Assembly: GCA_003024785.1 (NCBI GenBank)
Contig: PUQB01000094.1
Location: 285,249 to 349,248 of the forward strand
Source: Selaginella tamariscina
Taxonomy: Eukaryota > Streptophyta > Lycopodiopsida > Selaginellales > Selaginellaceae
Direction of reading: 5' to 3'
Length of the DNA: 64,000 nt
This document shows positions 9,604-19,738 of the stretch, piece after piece; position 1 is the stretch's first letter, and each line of letters begins with the position of its first letter. Position numbers and translations under genes: made by a program. Below the pieces are notes generated by a model. That model was not told where the DNA came from. It did no database searches and saw only the letters and a list, made by a program, of their open reading frames with translations.

Positions 9604-10346
9604 TAGCTTGGCGTGGTTGAGGCGGCTGGAGGCAAGGCCTCAACCACTAGTTTTTGCGGAACGTGAACTCGAGCAATGCCTTTGAGCTTGCAGACAGGTT
9701 TTCGGACCAAGGAATCTGACTAACTCCTTGGAAGTGATGTCCCCTATCTCAAAGGCAAGATCCTACAAATGATAAGGATAGTCTAACCCTAGGTGGGTTG
9801 TACCCTGCCGTGTGGAAGTTTGGGCGGCACAATGGAGGGTTGCACCTTGACGACACAAGCTTAGCTTGCACCGGTAGGAGGTTAATGAGCTCTCTTTTGA
9901 ACCCAGGAAGCCTCACTACATATACTCTACCTTATTTATGTGCGGACCCCCCCCCCCCTATTTACCTAAGTGAGTAATGTGGGCTAGCACGGAAATGCTA
10001 GCCCTTAGAGAAAATAGTTGTCCTAACCTAACCCCTAGGGGGGGGGTTTAGGGCGTGGGGTTAGGTCAACCCTAGGGTGTCCCTAACCCTTATTTTGACA
10101 AGCTATACTTTGCAAAGAACCCTAACCTAAAACGTCAAACCATAGGAGAGTTTCTAGAAGGTAAGTTCTAGCTTCGCATAGAGTTTCCTGCAAATACCTA
10201 ATGTCACCCGACCGGACAGCCACTAGATACCCAAGTGCACTAAACGGCTTGTTTCCTACTACATCTAGGGTTCGTCACACAACTCGGTAAGTAACAACAG
10301 TCAAACCCCAAAGTAAAGGGTCGAGTCATAGTAAAAAACTGTGACA
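9604..10346 (-). repeat. H copy 1 5' LTR, outer (U3-R) fragment
   Basis: This continues the H LTR beyond insertion A. The minus strand starts TGTCACAG at 10346 and matches 61999-62760 of the other copy almost base for base in places (ACTATGACTCGACCC, TTTGGGGTTTGACTG). It includes a 13-nt C run near 9947-9959 and a G-rich run near 10039. The combined LTR length of about 946 bp agrees with the 960 bp of the other copy. Confidence 0.9.
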
Positions 10347-10439
10347 CTCTCCTGTCATCTTTCGGCTTCCCGCTTTTCAGCCTTCTTGGCGTACGGAGTA
10401 GTTTATTGAATGTGGTCGTCATCTAAGCCTATCCACTGT

Positions 10440-11106
10440 GGATCTCCGCCACAGTCCCTTTTGGTACCACATTTTCTTTGGTCAAGTCAATGGTTGACGG
10501 TGGTCAGACACTGTCAACGGCCAGCCGGCGTGGATGCCAGCTAGTGTGGATGAGCGATGGGACAAAGCACTGGATAAGGGAGGTATCTCAAATACGAACT
10601 AATAGCGACCGATGTCAGGCGACAATGTAACCAGGCGTAGAGCGATCATCCAGACCAACTACCCAGGTACATAGGACAGCACACGTGAGGGAGGTGCATA
10701 AATGTGATAGGCATGACTTTGTCACATGGCGGCAGACCAGTGGGAAGGCGCCACATGTACCTAGGGTCTAGCATTAAGTAACCCACTATATAAGCCGGAA
10801 GGTAGGTAGTGGGTCGGGTCTTTTTTAGGAGTCAAGTCTGCGTCTTTATCTTGCGCTCCTCTGTCAGAGTTAGTTTGTACTTGGACAGGCAATATATAAT
10901 ATCCATATTCCTTCTATTCACATTAAAAGTGGGTTTCCCCGCTTGTCCTACTCTGCTCAGCAACACTCTCTGCCAAATCACCGTAGTAGAACTCCCCCTA
11001 CCCTGTACACAGGCCCTCACGACGTCCGGTAGAGGCCATCCAACACCTTCCACCACTTTCAAGGTAGAAAGCACCACATCTAGCATGCGGAGTCCCCAAC
11101 GACCAG
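10440..11106 (+). repeat. LTR of family C (copy C1), boundaries approximate
   Basis: This segment is the reverse complement of 35618-36300, sharing TATA-containing CCCACTATATAAGCC, GACTCC/AGTCAAG and the end GCGGAGTCCC. A TATA box at about 10786-10797 on the plus strand is followed by GGGTCGGGTC, the likely transcription start. The 5' edge is uncertain (10440-10520) because similarity fades. Plus- and minus-strand open frames over 10809-11369 fall across the LTR and its edge and are not supported as genes. Confidence 0.6.
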
Positions 11107-11827
11107 TCAACTGGGGGCGTCTCATAGCCGGGCGATGTACCCCAGCATGCGGACCGTGTATTCGTCGATCAACTCTCCCCATTTTCTATTTCAAGCTCAT
11201 TAGCTTCTGGATCACCTCCTCTTCACTCTTTTCCTCCGAAAGGTATCTAGAAACGCCCTCCATGCGGTTCCCGCGAGCTCCTTTGTTTGCCTCGTGGAAT
11301 TGCATCCACCAAGATGTGCCTTCTTATCCAGAGTGCATGCAAATGCACTCAGCTTCTTGTGATTGTTGATTACACACCGAAGTTCACACCCTGTTCAAAC
11401 TTGTGTACGTGTTGGTTTGTGTCTTCCTATTTGCTCCACGAAACGCTGGCGTCCTGTTGCGCCTGAGAAGTGCTCCGATCCGGACCCTCCACTTCGGACG
11501 TGGTGTAGTCCACGTCCCAATATTCTACAGGTACCTTTCTCCTTCCTCGTGGCCCTGCCCTTCCATTTGAGGGTGGGTGACAAGGATGGGCTCCTCCCGG
11601 CTCTCCCTCGGGGGCCTCCCCACGGACCAACCTGACGGCTGGTGGTGCGGCTTACTTTGGCTGGACGGTATCCCTCATCCAGTGAATGGTTTGTAGGATG
11701 TGCACGGAATCCCCGCAATGTTTAGACGGTCGTGATCAATGGGTGAATCCTCCTTGCCCTGAGACGGTATCCCCTTGTCTGGTGATGGTTGGTGCTCTGC
11801 CGTGTGCTCTGGCGGATTTCCCTTGTA
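11107..11827 (-). pseudogene. Degenerate internal sequence of a family C-type element, left of insertion B
   Basis: GC-richer than the surroundings. Short overlapping minus-strand open frames (11395-11718, 11427-11630) have Gly/Arg/Ser-rich, low-information sequence and no recognisable domain. Position suggests this is the same degenerate internal region that resumes at 18224, beyond element B. Function cannot be assigned. Confidence 0.35.
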
Positions 11828-11832
11828 GGGCC
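11828..11832. repeat. Target site duplication of element B, left (GGGCC)
   Basis: GGGCC precedes TGTCACGACC at 11833 and recurs at 18219-18223. Confidence 0.9.
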
Positions 11833-12050
11833 TGTCACGACCCGATACAAAATACAGGATTCCGGATACAGGACATGGTTGCAGGACTTTCCTACAGGAT
11901 TCCGGATATAGGATATGGGTTGCAGGATTTTCCTACAGGATACTCCTACCAGGGATTCCGGACACAGGATTCGGTTGCAGGATATTCCTACAGGATATGC
12001 CACAGGATATGCCTAGAGGATAAGGGACATGTGGACTCATCTTAGCCTCT

Positions 12051-12132
12051 GCATGCATGCAATCACTTTTGCATGCATGCAACCACTTTTGCATGCATGC
12101 CTAGATTAGCTCTTGGAGTTGTGAGCATAAAA
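12051..12132 (+). promoter_or_regulatory. Element B LTR promoter: three RY boxes and TATA-like box
   Basis: GCATGCATGC occurs at 12051-12060, 12071-12080 and 12091-12100, exactly 20 bp apart. The separators are near identical (AAYCACTTTT). CATGCATG is the RY element bound by plant B3 factors of the ABI3/FUS3/LEC2 type. ATAAAA follows at 12127-12132, about 30 bp before the predicted start at 12157. The same module is in the other LTRs of A and B. Binding is inferred from the motif only. Confidence 0.65.
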
Positions 12133-12156
12133 GCTCCGACCTAATTGTTGTACAAT

Positions 12157-12170
12157 CAGTTACTATCAAC
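12157..12170 (+). promoter_or_regulatory. Predicted transcript 5' end (R start) able to pair with the PBS
   Basis: CAGTTACTATCAAC begins about 29 bp after the TATA-like box. Its first 11 nt are the exact reverse complement of 12481-12491. In Tf1 the first 11 nt of the mRNA pair with the PBS and serve as primer; this arrangement is the same. The start site is inferred, not mapped. Confidence 0.65.
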
Positions 12171-12476
12171 ACCAGTCTTACTACGATCAATCTTGTCTTG
12201 TCTTGTTTCCTGTCCTGTTCCTGTCTCGCTCCTATTTCCTGTCCTGTTCCTGGATCCTGTCCTGCTCCGGGATCCTGTCCTGTTCCTGTTTTGCTCCCGG
12301 ATCCTATCCTGTGCTTTCCTGTCTTGCTCCCGGATCCTATCCTAATCCTGTCCTACTCCTAGATCCGTCCTGTTCCTATTCCTGGTTCCTGTCCTGCTCT
12401 CGGTCCTGTTCCTGAGTCAAGCCTTCATGTCCTTGGAATCCTGCTCTCTTCCTGTTTCCTGGATCGTGGCTTGACA

Positions 12477-12491
12477 GTTTGATAGTAACTG
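12477..12491 (+). promoter_or_regulatory. Element B primer binding site, self-complementary type
   Basis: GTTTGATAGTAACTG directly follows the LTR. GATAGTAACTG (12481-12491) is complementary to 12157-12167. Three further bases pair if one T is bulged. It does not start with TGG, unlike the PBS of element H in the same window. Confidence 0.75.
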
Positions 12492-12569
12492 CTTCATAGT
12501 TCTCCGTTTTCCAGCTACCTTTTTCTTGATTCCTTTCCTTCATTTTCCTCCTTTTTTCTTTCCTAGATC

Positions 12570-13538
12570 ATGGCTGATTTTGAGCATTTTCAACACGAGC
12601 ACCAAATGCTACTTCATGAGCTGGCCACTTTGCGCCAAGTGGTCACCGACCTGCAAGGTTCCACCACTGCGGCACATGCAGCTGCTGATGCATCCTCCAA
12701 GGCTGCTGCGCAGGCTCTCTCCCAGGCATCGGTGGTTTCCTCTTCATCAAACTTTTCTTCGGAGCCGAAGGTTAGCATGCCAGAGAAGTTCAGTGGTAAT
12801 CGTGCCGATTTCCAAGGTTTCCTGAATCAGATCCGACTCTTGATCCGTATGCAACCACGGCGCTACTCGACTGATGCTCAAAAGGTGGGTCTTTTGGCAT
12901 CCTTACTAAGTGGATCTCCACGGGCTTGGGTTGCCCCCTTGCTGGAGCGTGACGATCCACTGATGGAAGACTTTGAAGGTTTCGTGGCTGCCTTTGAAGC
13001 CTGTTTTGGAGATCCTGATAAGTACCGTTCTGCATGCACGAAGTTACGGAAGCTCACTCAAGGATCCCGACCAGCTTCCGTCTATGCATCCGAATTTCAG
13101 CAACTTTGCACGAACATTCCATGGGACGAGACTGCATTGATCGAACACTTCCGTTTTGGGTTGAGGGACGACGTGAAGGACCTTCTCCTTACGTTACCGG
13201 ATGCCCAAACATTAGCGGAGATAGCTGTTCGTTGCGACAACCGTTTGTTCGAGCGTCGTCAGGAAAGATCCCGTCAACAGTTCCTGCAAACCAATCCTAC
13301 AGCTGTGGTACATGTTCCTGCACCACCTTCTGGAGTAGTTCCTATGGAGGTTGAGAAATCCAAGCGTGGCTCTCTTTCCGCTGCCGAGAAGCAACGTCGT
13401 CGCAGTGAGAACCTGTGCTTGTATTGTGGTGGAGCAGGACACAAGGTGGCAGATTGTCCTATTAAAGCCAGGAACTTCAAGACGCGTGAAGTCGAAGCCG
13501 AAGTTCAGTCGGAAAACTCCAATGTCCACTTCGTCTAG
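12570..13538 (+). CDS. gag: Element B gag
   Basis: 322 aa, open from ATG to TAG and the same as element A gag except for loss of three residues (a 9-nt deletion after DAQTLAEI). Capsid core FSGNRADFQGFLNQI and CCHC knuckle CLYCGGAGHKVADC are present. The gag stop at 13536-13538 lies inside the upstream-open pol frame. The deletion lies in the C-terminal capsid region upstream of the knuckle; its effect on assembly is unknown. Confidence 0.93.
   Translation: MADFEHFQHEHQMLLHELATLRQVVTDLQGSTTAAHAAADASSKAAAQALSQASVVSSSSNFSSEPKVSMPEKFSGNRADFQGFLNQIRLLIRMQPRRYSTDAQKVGLLASLLSGSPRAWVAPLLERDDPLMEDFEGFVAAFEACFGDPDKYRSACTKLRKLTQGSRPASVYASEFQQLCTNIPWDETALIEHFRFGLRDDVKDLLLTLPDAQTLAEIAVRCDNRLFERRQERSRQQFLQTNPTAVVHVPAPPSGVVPMEVEKSKRGSLSAAEKQRRRSENLCLYCGGAGHKVADCPIKARNFKTREVEAEVQSENSNVHFV
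13490..13538 (+). promoter_or_regulatory. gag-pol overlap, candidate -1 frameshift window
   Basis: The pol frame is -1 relative to gag and is open from 13490, right after a TGA, to beyond the gag stop at 13538. Any -1 ribosomal shift must occur in these 49 nt. The best heptamer is GGAAAAC at 13511-13517 (in gag frame G GAA AAC), which is not a canonical X XXY YYZ site. The mechanism is therefore unproven. Confidence 0.4.
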
Positions 13539-13549
13539 GAGCCGCGAAG

Positions 13550-16500
13550 TTGGACGTAGGTGCAGGCTCCATTGGTGCTGCTCATACCATCCCGTCACTT
13601 AAGTTTCCTGTACACATTCATCTTAATAATCGAGAGCTCATGGAGTTTGCCTTGTTAGACACTGGTGCAAATGCATGCTTCATGGATGACACGTTTGCAA
13701 CTCAACATGGCATTTCGGTGGTGAAGTTGAAGCGTGCAGTTCCTGTAGAGGTGGCCGATGGGCGTCTAATTGCTTCCGGTGCAGTTACCCATGCTACCGA
13801 ACCTCTCTCCTGCAGGTATGGCACATTCAACTGTTCAATTTCCTTCAACTTGATCAAGACTCGGTCGACTCCCATCATTTTGGGCATGCCATGGTTCGTT
13901 GTTGCAAATCCGCAGATCGACTGGAGGTCTAGGACACTCACGTTTTCCTCTCCAACTTCTAGGATCAATCCTGTACCTTCCTGCGTGCAGGATACATCCT
14001 TAGTATCTGAGGCAGTACAAGCTACAGGATTGACCGTACCTGTTCCTGTACCAGTGTTGAAGACTCCTCCTCGACAGGATTCACCTCATGGCAGTTCCTC
14101 AGCACATCCGCAGGCTCTCCCCATTCCTGTAAGTTTGCGGTGTCCTGTACAGGGTTCTTCCAATCCTGTATCAGTGTCGAAGGTTCCTCCTCAACAGGAT
14201 CCACCTCCTGTTGATTCGTCAGCACATTCGCAGGCTTCTTCCACTCTTGCGCAACCACGGACTCCTGTACAGGATTCTTCCAATCCTGTACACTCACGGT
14301 GTCCTGTACAGGATTCTTCCAATCCTGTACACTCATCAACCACACAGGTTTTTTCCAATCCTGCTTCTTTCTGTTACCCTGCCTCTGTTCCATCCCCCAA
14401 GATCCTTCCTCTTTTTCAGTCACAGCTCCCTCCTTCTCCTCTCCGAGTTCTTACCACTACCATGCATGAACTCGCCACTGATCCTGCCCCCTTCCACCTT
14501 TTTGCTTTTCAAGTAACTCCTACGTCCTCTCCTACCTTTCCTGTATCCGACTCCCCTGTTTTTTCTCCTTCTCCTTCTCCTTCTCCTCCTTCTTCCCTAC
14601 CATCCAAGTACCACGACTTTAAGGACGTTTTTGACAAGCACAAGGCTGCAGTTCTTCCTGTTCACAGGTCCTACGACTGTCCTATTGATCTTGCGGAAGG
14701 AAAGACTCCACCATTCGGACCGATCTATGCATTGTCACCCACAGAGTTGGAGGTTCTTCGTCAATACATCGAGGACAACTTAGGATCCGGCTTCATTCGT
14801 CACTCAAAGTCCCCTGCAGGAGCTCCTATCTTCTTTGTCAAGAAGAAGGATGGGAGTTTACGTTTGGTGGTGGACTACAGGGGTTTGAATCAAGTCACCA
14901 TTCGGAATCGGTATCCGTTGCCATTGATCCCGGAACTTCTCGATCGGCTGCGAGGGGCAAAGGTGTTCACGAAGATCGACTTACGAGGAGCCTACAACCT
15001 TGTACGGATTCGTCCCGGCGATGAGTGGAAGACTGCCTTTCGTACAAGGTATGGACATTTTGAGTACACGGTAATGCCTTTCGGCCTTACCAATGCCCCA
15101 GCTGTATTCCAACACATGGTGAACGACATTTTCCGTGACTTCTTGGACCAGTTTGTGGTGATCTACCTCGACGACATCTTGATTTTCTCCAAGGACCAGG
15201 CGGCACATGACAAGCATGTACGACTAGTTTTAGAGCGGCTTCGCGAGCATGGCCTGTACGCGAAGTTGGAGAAGTGTTTTTTCGATAGGGATTCGGTGGA
15301 GTTCTTGGGCTACATCGTCTCTCCTGCTGGCGTTTCCATGGACATGCACAAGGTGAAGACCATCGTGGAGTGGGAGAGGCCCAAGTCGGTACGAGATGTA
15401 CAATGTTTCCTTGGCTTTGCAAACTTCTACAGGCGGTTCATACAGGACTTCTCCAAGCGTGTACTTCCACTCACAGAACTCACCAAGCGCACAGGACTTT
15501 TCTCTTGGTCCGACAAGGCGGAACACGCGTTCACAACACTCAAGGACGTTTTCACGACAGCTCCGATTTTAGCACATCCTGACCCTTCTCATCCTTTCTT
15601 CATTGAAGCAGATGCCTCGGATTTTGCAGTAGGATCCGTCCTATCGCAAGTTGGAGAGGACAAGTTGCTTCATCCTGTAGCCTTTCACTCTCGTAAGTTC
15701 CTGTCGGCGGAGATCAACTACGAGATTCATGACAAGGAACTCAAGGCCATTGTGGATTCGTTTGAGGAATGGCGGCATTTCCTGGAAGGTGCTGCACATC
15801 CTGTACAAGTTCTTACGGATCACAAGAACCTGGAGTACTTTCAAACGGCTCGGGTCCTCAGTCGGCGACAGGCTAGGTGGGCAGAGTTCCTATCACGTTT
15901 TGACTTCGTCATCGTCTACAGGCCCGGCTTTCGGAATGGCAAGGCGGACGCATTGTCTAGGCGCTCTTACCTTGCACCAAGCCCGGGCGATCCTGCATTT
16001 GACGGTCAAAGGCAAGTGTTGTTGGGTCCTGATCGTTTCCGGCTTGCGGCACTGCAGGTTCATCAGGCTCCAGCAAATTCAACACTCCTACAGGACGTTC
16101 GTTCGCAGTTGCCTACAGACGACTTGGGAAAGAATGTGTTCTCACACATTCATCCTGACGTTGCAAGTTCCTCTTCCTCCAGTTCCCGTCCAGACTACAA
16201 CCTATTCACCATACAGGATGGACTCCTGTACCGGGAAGGTCTCCTGTACGTTCCTGTTGGTATTTCTAGGACTCGTGTGGTACAGGATTGTCATGATACC
16301 CCGGCTACAGGACATTTTGGTGTGGCCAAGACAGTGGAATTGGTGACTCGCAACTATTGGTGGCCTGGGTTGCGAGGTTTTGTGGAGAGTTTGTACGGAG
16401 TTGTGACACTTGTAGCAGGTCGAAGATGCCTCATCATGCACCCTCTGGTCTTCTTCGTCCTCTTCCTGTTCCGTCTGCTCCTTGGAGATCCATTTCTATG

Positions 16501-17571
16501 GATTTCCTCACAGATCTTCCTCCTTCCCGTGGATTTGATGCAGTTCTTGTGGTGGTTGACCGTTTCACCAAGCAGGCTCATTTCCTACCCTGCAACAAGA
16601 CAGCTACAGGTCAGACAACTGCCGAGTTGGTGATCCGCGAGGTGTTCCGACATCATGGTCTTCCTGAGAGCATTGTTTCCGATCGAGGTCCACAATTCAT
16701 GTCCAAGTTTTGGCGAGAGCTTCTTCGGAGTCTACAGGTCAAAGCGGATCTTTCTTCAGGATATCACCCACAAACCGATGGGCAGTCCGAACGCACAATT
16801 CAGACCTTAGAACAGTATCTTCGTTGCTTCATCAGTTACCAGCAGGACAACTGGTTGGACCTCCTTCCAATGGCAGAGTTTGCCTACAACAACTCCATCC
16901 ACGCATCTACAGGACAGACACCTTTCTTTGCTCTTACAGGCCACCATCCACGTTTTGACTTTGCTCCTACCGCTTCTCCTTCTTCCGCTCCTGCAGTACA
17001 GGATCGTCTTCAGCATCTTCGGCAGGTACAGGATGATCTCCAGGTTCATCTTCAACAGGCACAGGAACGATACAAGCATCATGCTGATGCTCACCGACAG
17101 CCGGCACCTGCATACAAGATTGGTGATCTCGTGTGGCTTCTTCGTCGACACATTCGCACCAACAGGCCTTCTTCTAAGTTGGATTTTCAACGATTGGGCC
17201 CTTATAGGATCGTGGCGGAGGTAAATCCTGTAGCTTTCCGACTCGAGTTACCATCCACGGTGAAACTTCATCCTGTGTTTCACACCTCTTTGTTGGAGCC
17301 GTATCATCCTTCTTCTCTTCCTGGTCGTGTTTCTTCTCCTCCCCCTCCTGTGGTCATTGACACGGAACCTGAGTACGAAGTCGCAGCCATCCTTGACTCT
17401 CGTCTTCATCGTCACCAACTCCAATACTTGGTGGATTGGAAAGGGTACCTGCCTACTGATCGCACTTGGGAACCTGCATCCAACTTACTCCATGCTTCTT
17501 CCAAGGTTGCTGCCTTCCATCGGCATTATCCTGCTAAACCAGGTCCCAAGACTCGTGGAACTCGTCTTTAG
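13550..17571 (+). pseudogene. pol: Element B pol, broken by a 1-nt deletion
   Basis: Same domain order as element A pol. The first frame (13550-16633) carries protease, RT with YLDD and RNase H through to the integrase zinc region. A single G is missing near 16388-16400 compared with element A, shifting the frame just after NYWWPGLRGFVE. The second frame (16357-17571) carries the HHCC cysteines, the DDE core, GPY/F and the chromodomain. Integrase would therefore not be made in frame from this copy. All other key residues are unchanged. Confidence 0.93.
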
Positions 17572-17582
17572 GGAGGAGGTGC
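17571..17582 (+). promoter_or_regulatory. Element B polypurine tract
   Basis: GGGAGGAGGTGC abuts the 3' LTR start TGTCACGAC and overlaps the pol stop codon by one base. It would prime plus-strand DNA synthesis. The TRIM at 63239-63702 has nearly the same junction. Confidence 0.85.
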
Positions 17583-18218
17583 TGTCACGACCCGATACAG
17601 AATACAGGATTCCGGATACAGGACATGGGTTGCAGGACTTTCCTACAGGATTCCGGATACAGGATATGGGTTGCAGGATTTTCCTACAGGATACTCCTAC
17701 CAGGATTCCGGACACAGGATTCGGTTGCAGGATATTCCTACAGGATATATGCCTAGAGGATAAGGGACATGTGGACTCATCTTAGCCTCTGCATGCATGC
17801 AATCACTTTTGCATGCATGCAACCACTTTTGCATGCATGCCTAGATTAGCTCTTGGAGTTGTGAGCATAAAAGCTCCGACCTAATTGTTGTACAATCAGT
17901 TACTATCAACACCAGTCTTACTACGATCAATCTTGTCTTGTCTTGTTTCCTGTCCTGTTCCTGTCTCGCTCCTATTTCCTGTCCTGTTCCTGGATCCTGT
18001 CCTGCTCCGGGATCCTGTCCTGTTCCTGTTTTGCTCCCGGATCCTATCCTGTGCTTTCCTGTCTTGCTCCCGGATCCTATCCTAATCCTGTCCTACTCCT
18101 AGATCCGTCCTGTTCCTATTCCTGGTTCCTGTCCTGCTCTCGGTCCTGTTCCTGAGTCAAGCCTTCATGTCCTTGGAATCCTGCTCTCTTCCTGTTTCCT
18201 GGATCGTGGCTTGACCCA
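17583..18218 (+). repeat. Element B 3' LTR
   Basis: 636 bp. It lacks about 10 bp of the U3 segment near 17750 and ends TTGACCCA rather than TTGACA. The end is fixed by the TSD GGGCC at 18219-18223. RY boxes, the TATA-like box and the CAGTTACTATC start (17897-17907) are retained. Confidence 0.92.
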
Positions 18219-18223
18219 GGGCC
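18219..18223. repeat. Target site duplication of element B, right (GGGCC)
   Basis: Pairs with 11828-11832. Confidence 0.9.
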
Positions 18224-19289
18224 GGTGCGATGCTAGTCGCTCAGGCGAATCTCTCCTGCCCTTGGACGAAATCCCCTCGTCCTTTGTCCAAAGTGGCCAC
18301 TGTGCAGCCCCTCTTCTGGTACCTCCTCCCAATCCGTCAGCTCTTCGACGTTCAGTTGCCTTCGCGCAGGTGGTCGTCCCATGTGTACCTCGGTCTTCTG
18401 AAGCCTTGGGTTCTCATCCTGGTAACCACCCTGGCCTACCGCATTGTCCGATTGGTTAAACTCCTGGTGCAGAAGTTGCCTTATTGGTAATCGATGCCCC
18501 TCCCTACGGGGGCCTTCCGGATGAGGCTCTTCCTTTCCTCTTTTTTGGGCGGCCACGGGCCCCCCGCCTCACCTTGGTGGGTGACGGTGGCCCTGGGTTT
18601 CCTACCTTACGTCTGTCATGGTGCTGGCCATGCTGGACCTCCGGCTCACATCCCCCATCGTTATCTGTGTTGCTTTTGCCCCCTCGAGATTCTTGCCTCC
18701 ACCGTAGGCTTGCCCTTTCCTAGGGTTGTCCTGTGCATGGTTTCCTCCTTCGAGGGTACTCGTCGAACACGGGTTCTGCTCTTTGGTGTGGGGGCTCATC
18801 ATGGCCATCACTTTCGCCTACGTTGAGAGGTGGAGGGCTTTCCATTGTCCTGCCATCCATCCCACTCTGCATCGTAGGTCATCGTTGGGTGAAGTCGCCC
18901 GTCCGGGTGCTGTTCATACCCGCATGCTATTGTACCTGGATTGACGTCCGACGTGGCTGCAGTTTCTTCATATCCTTCTTAGTTGTCGGTAGTGTGCGAC
19001 TGCCTCTGCCGCTGGTGTGTCGGGTTTACCATTGCTCGGAGATTCGGCCCACATAGTATTTACATCATTCCCTCGGGTAGGTGAGGTAGGGGCAGATTGC
19101 GGCAACTGAGGTGCCTCACTGCCTTTCATCAACCTCCCTCGGCCGGCCCATTGCATCCTCTTGGCCAGCTGTTGCTCATCAATCTCTATTTGTTCAAACG
19201 AATTAATCCCGGCTCTTCTTCAGGCCGCAACTCTACTTGCTATAGTGAACTCCATCTATGTATACTATTTATCCCATTGTGATCCACAA
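18224..19289 (-). pseudogene. Degenerate gag-like internal sequence of a family C-type element, right of insertion B
   Basis: Minus-strand open pieces (18233-18556, 18602-18811, 18968-19156) have polar, charged compositions like retrotransposon gag N-termini, for example LNVEELTDWEEVPEEGL. No catalytic or zinc motif is seen. A family C LTR end lies immediately upstream on the same strand (19290-19447), so this is probably the first part of that element. Plus-strand frames here look like shadows. Confidence 0.4.
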
Positions 19290-19447
19290 ATGGTTGTTGG
19301 GACTCCGCAGGTCAAATGTGGTGCTTCTCAAGAGCCTCAGTAATGGAAGGTGTTGAATGGCCTCTACCCGGACGCCGCAAGGGTCTATGTACAGGGTAGG
19401 GAAGTTCTACTGTGGTGGTTTGGTAGAGAGCATTGCTCGGCCTAGGA
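19290..19447 (-). repeat. Family C LTR, 3' end fragment in inverted orientation
   Basis: Matches 35625-35850 in the same orientation (GGGACTCCGCA, GTGGTGCTTCT, AATGGAAGGTGTT, CTAGGAGTGGGA). Similarity stops sharply at about 19447. It is inverted relative to the C1 LTR at 10440-11106, so the two face each other across B. Confidence 0.65.
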
Positions 19448-19738
19448 GTGGGATTTGTAATTTATGTGTATTTGGGGTCTAGATATGTAATTTTTCCTAT
19501 ATTATATAAACTGCATCAACTTTCAATCACACTCCAAGTTAAGAAAAGGACTTAAGTAATTAAAAAAATTTAAAACAACAAGAAATGGTATTTAATTATA
19601 TTGCCATAAATAGCATTGAGCCTTGCAGTAAATTTCTGCAAGTACTTGTGAATACACAGCCTTGTTTGAGAATTCGAAAAGGGTGTAAATCCCTTGGCGT
19701 CATCGTCGAAAACACCAATGATACAAGAAGTTCCTGTA

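Larger units (their letters stand above)
1..10346 (-). mobile_element. Ty3/gypsy LTR retrotransposon H, copy 1 (5' LTR and gag to RT; truncated by window start)
   Basis: Reading the minus strand from 10346 downward there is an LTR starting TGTCACAG and ending CTCTGACA, then ATT and a PBS matching the plant initiator-Met primer site (TGGTATCAGAGC). Decayed gag with a CCHC knuckle, an aspartic protease DTGAT and RT with VYIDD follow. The 5' LTR is interrupted by element A (3194-9598). A second copy on the plus strand at 61999-64000 aligns through the LTR, the PBS and the start of gag. The 3' half and 3' LTR lie outside the window, so TSDs cannot be checked. Stops and frame changes show the copy is dead. 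Confidence 0.9.
11833..12476 (+). repeat. Element B 5' LTR
   Basis: 644 bp, TGTCACGACC...CTTGACA. U3 is 11833-12156 with roughly 40-bp repeats at 11858-11897, 11898-11938 and 11956-11993 (degenerate). R is predicted to begin at 12157. The R-U5 leader (12180-12460) is a CCTGT-rich pyrimidine tract. Confidence 0.95.
11833..18218 (+). mobile_element. Chromovirus B: sister copy of element A, plus strand
   Basis: Full-length 6386-bp element with LTRs at both ends and TSD GGGCC. It is nearly identical to A over its whole length. Differences seen: a 9-nt in-frame deletion in gag, a 3-nt deletion in the pol linker, a 1-nt deletion that breaks pol at about 16390, a roughly 10-bp deletion in the 3' LTR, and a 3' LTR end reading TTGACCCA instead of TTGACA. 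Gag and cis signals are intact, so B could still be mobilised in trans by A. Confidence 0.95.

Noticed and set aside
10809..11369. 186-aa plus-strand gene
   Set aside because: It spans the R/U5 part of the family C LTR and beyond; there is no domain, and the homologous segment at 35618-36300 does not keep the frame.
12145..12415. Small proteins rich in LSCS/LFLD in the LTRs (also at 3253-3523, 9016-9286, 17885-18155)
   Set aside because: They lie in the CCTGT-rich leader, occur in every LTR copy and result from low-complexity sequence.
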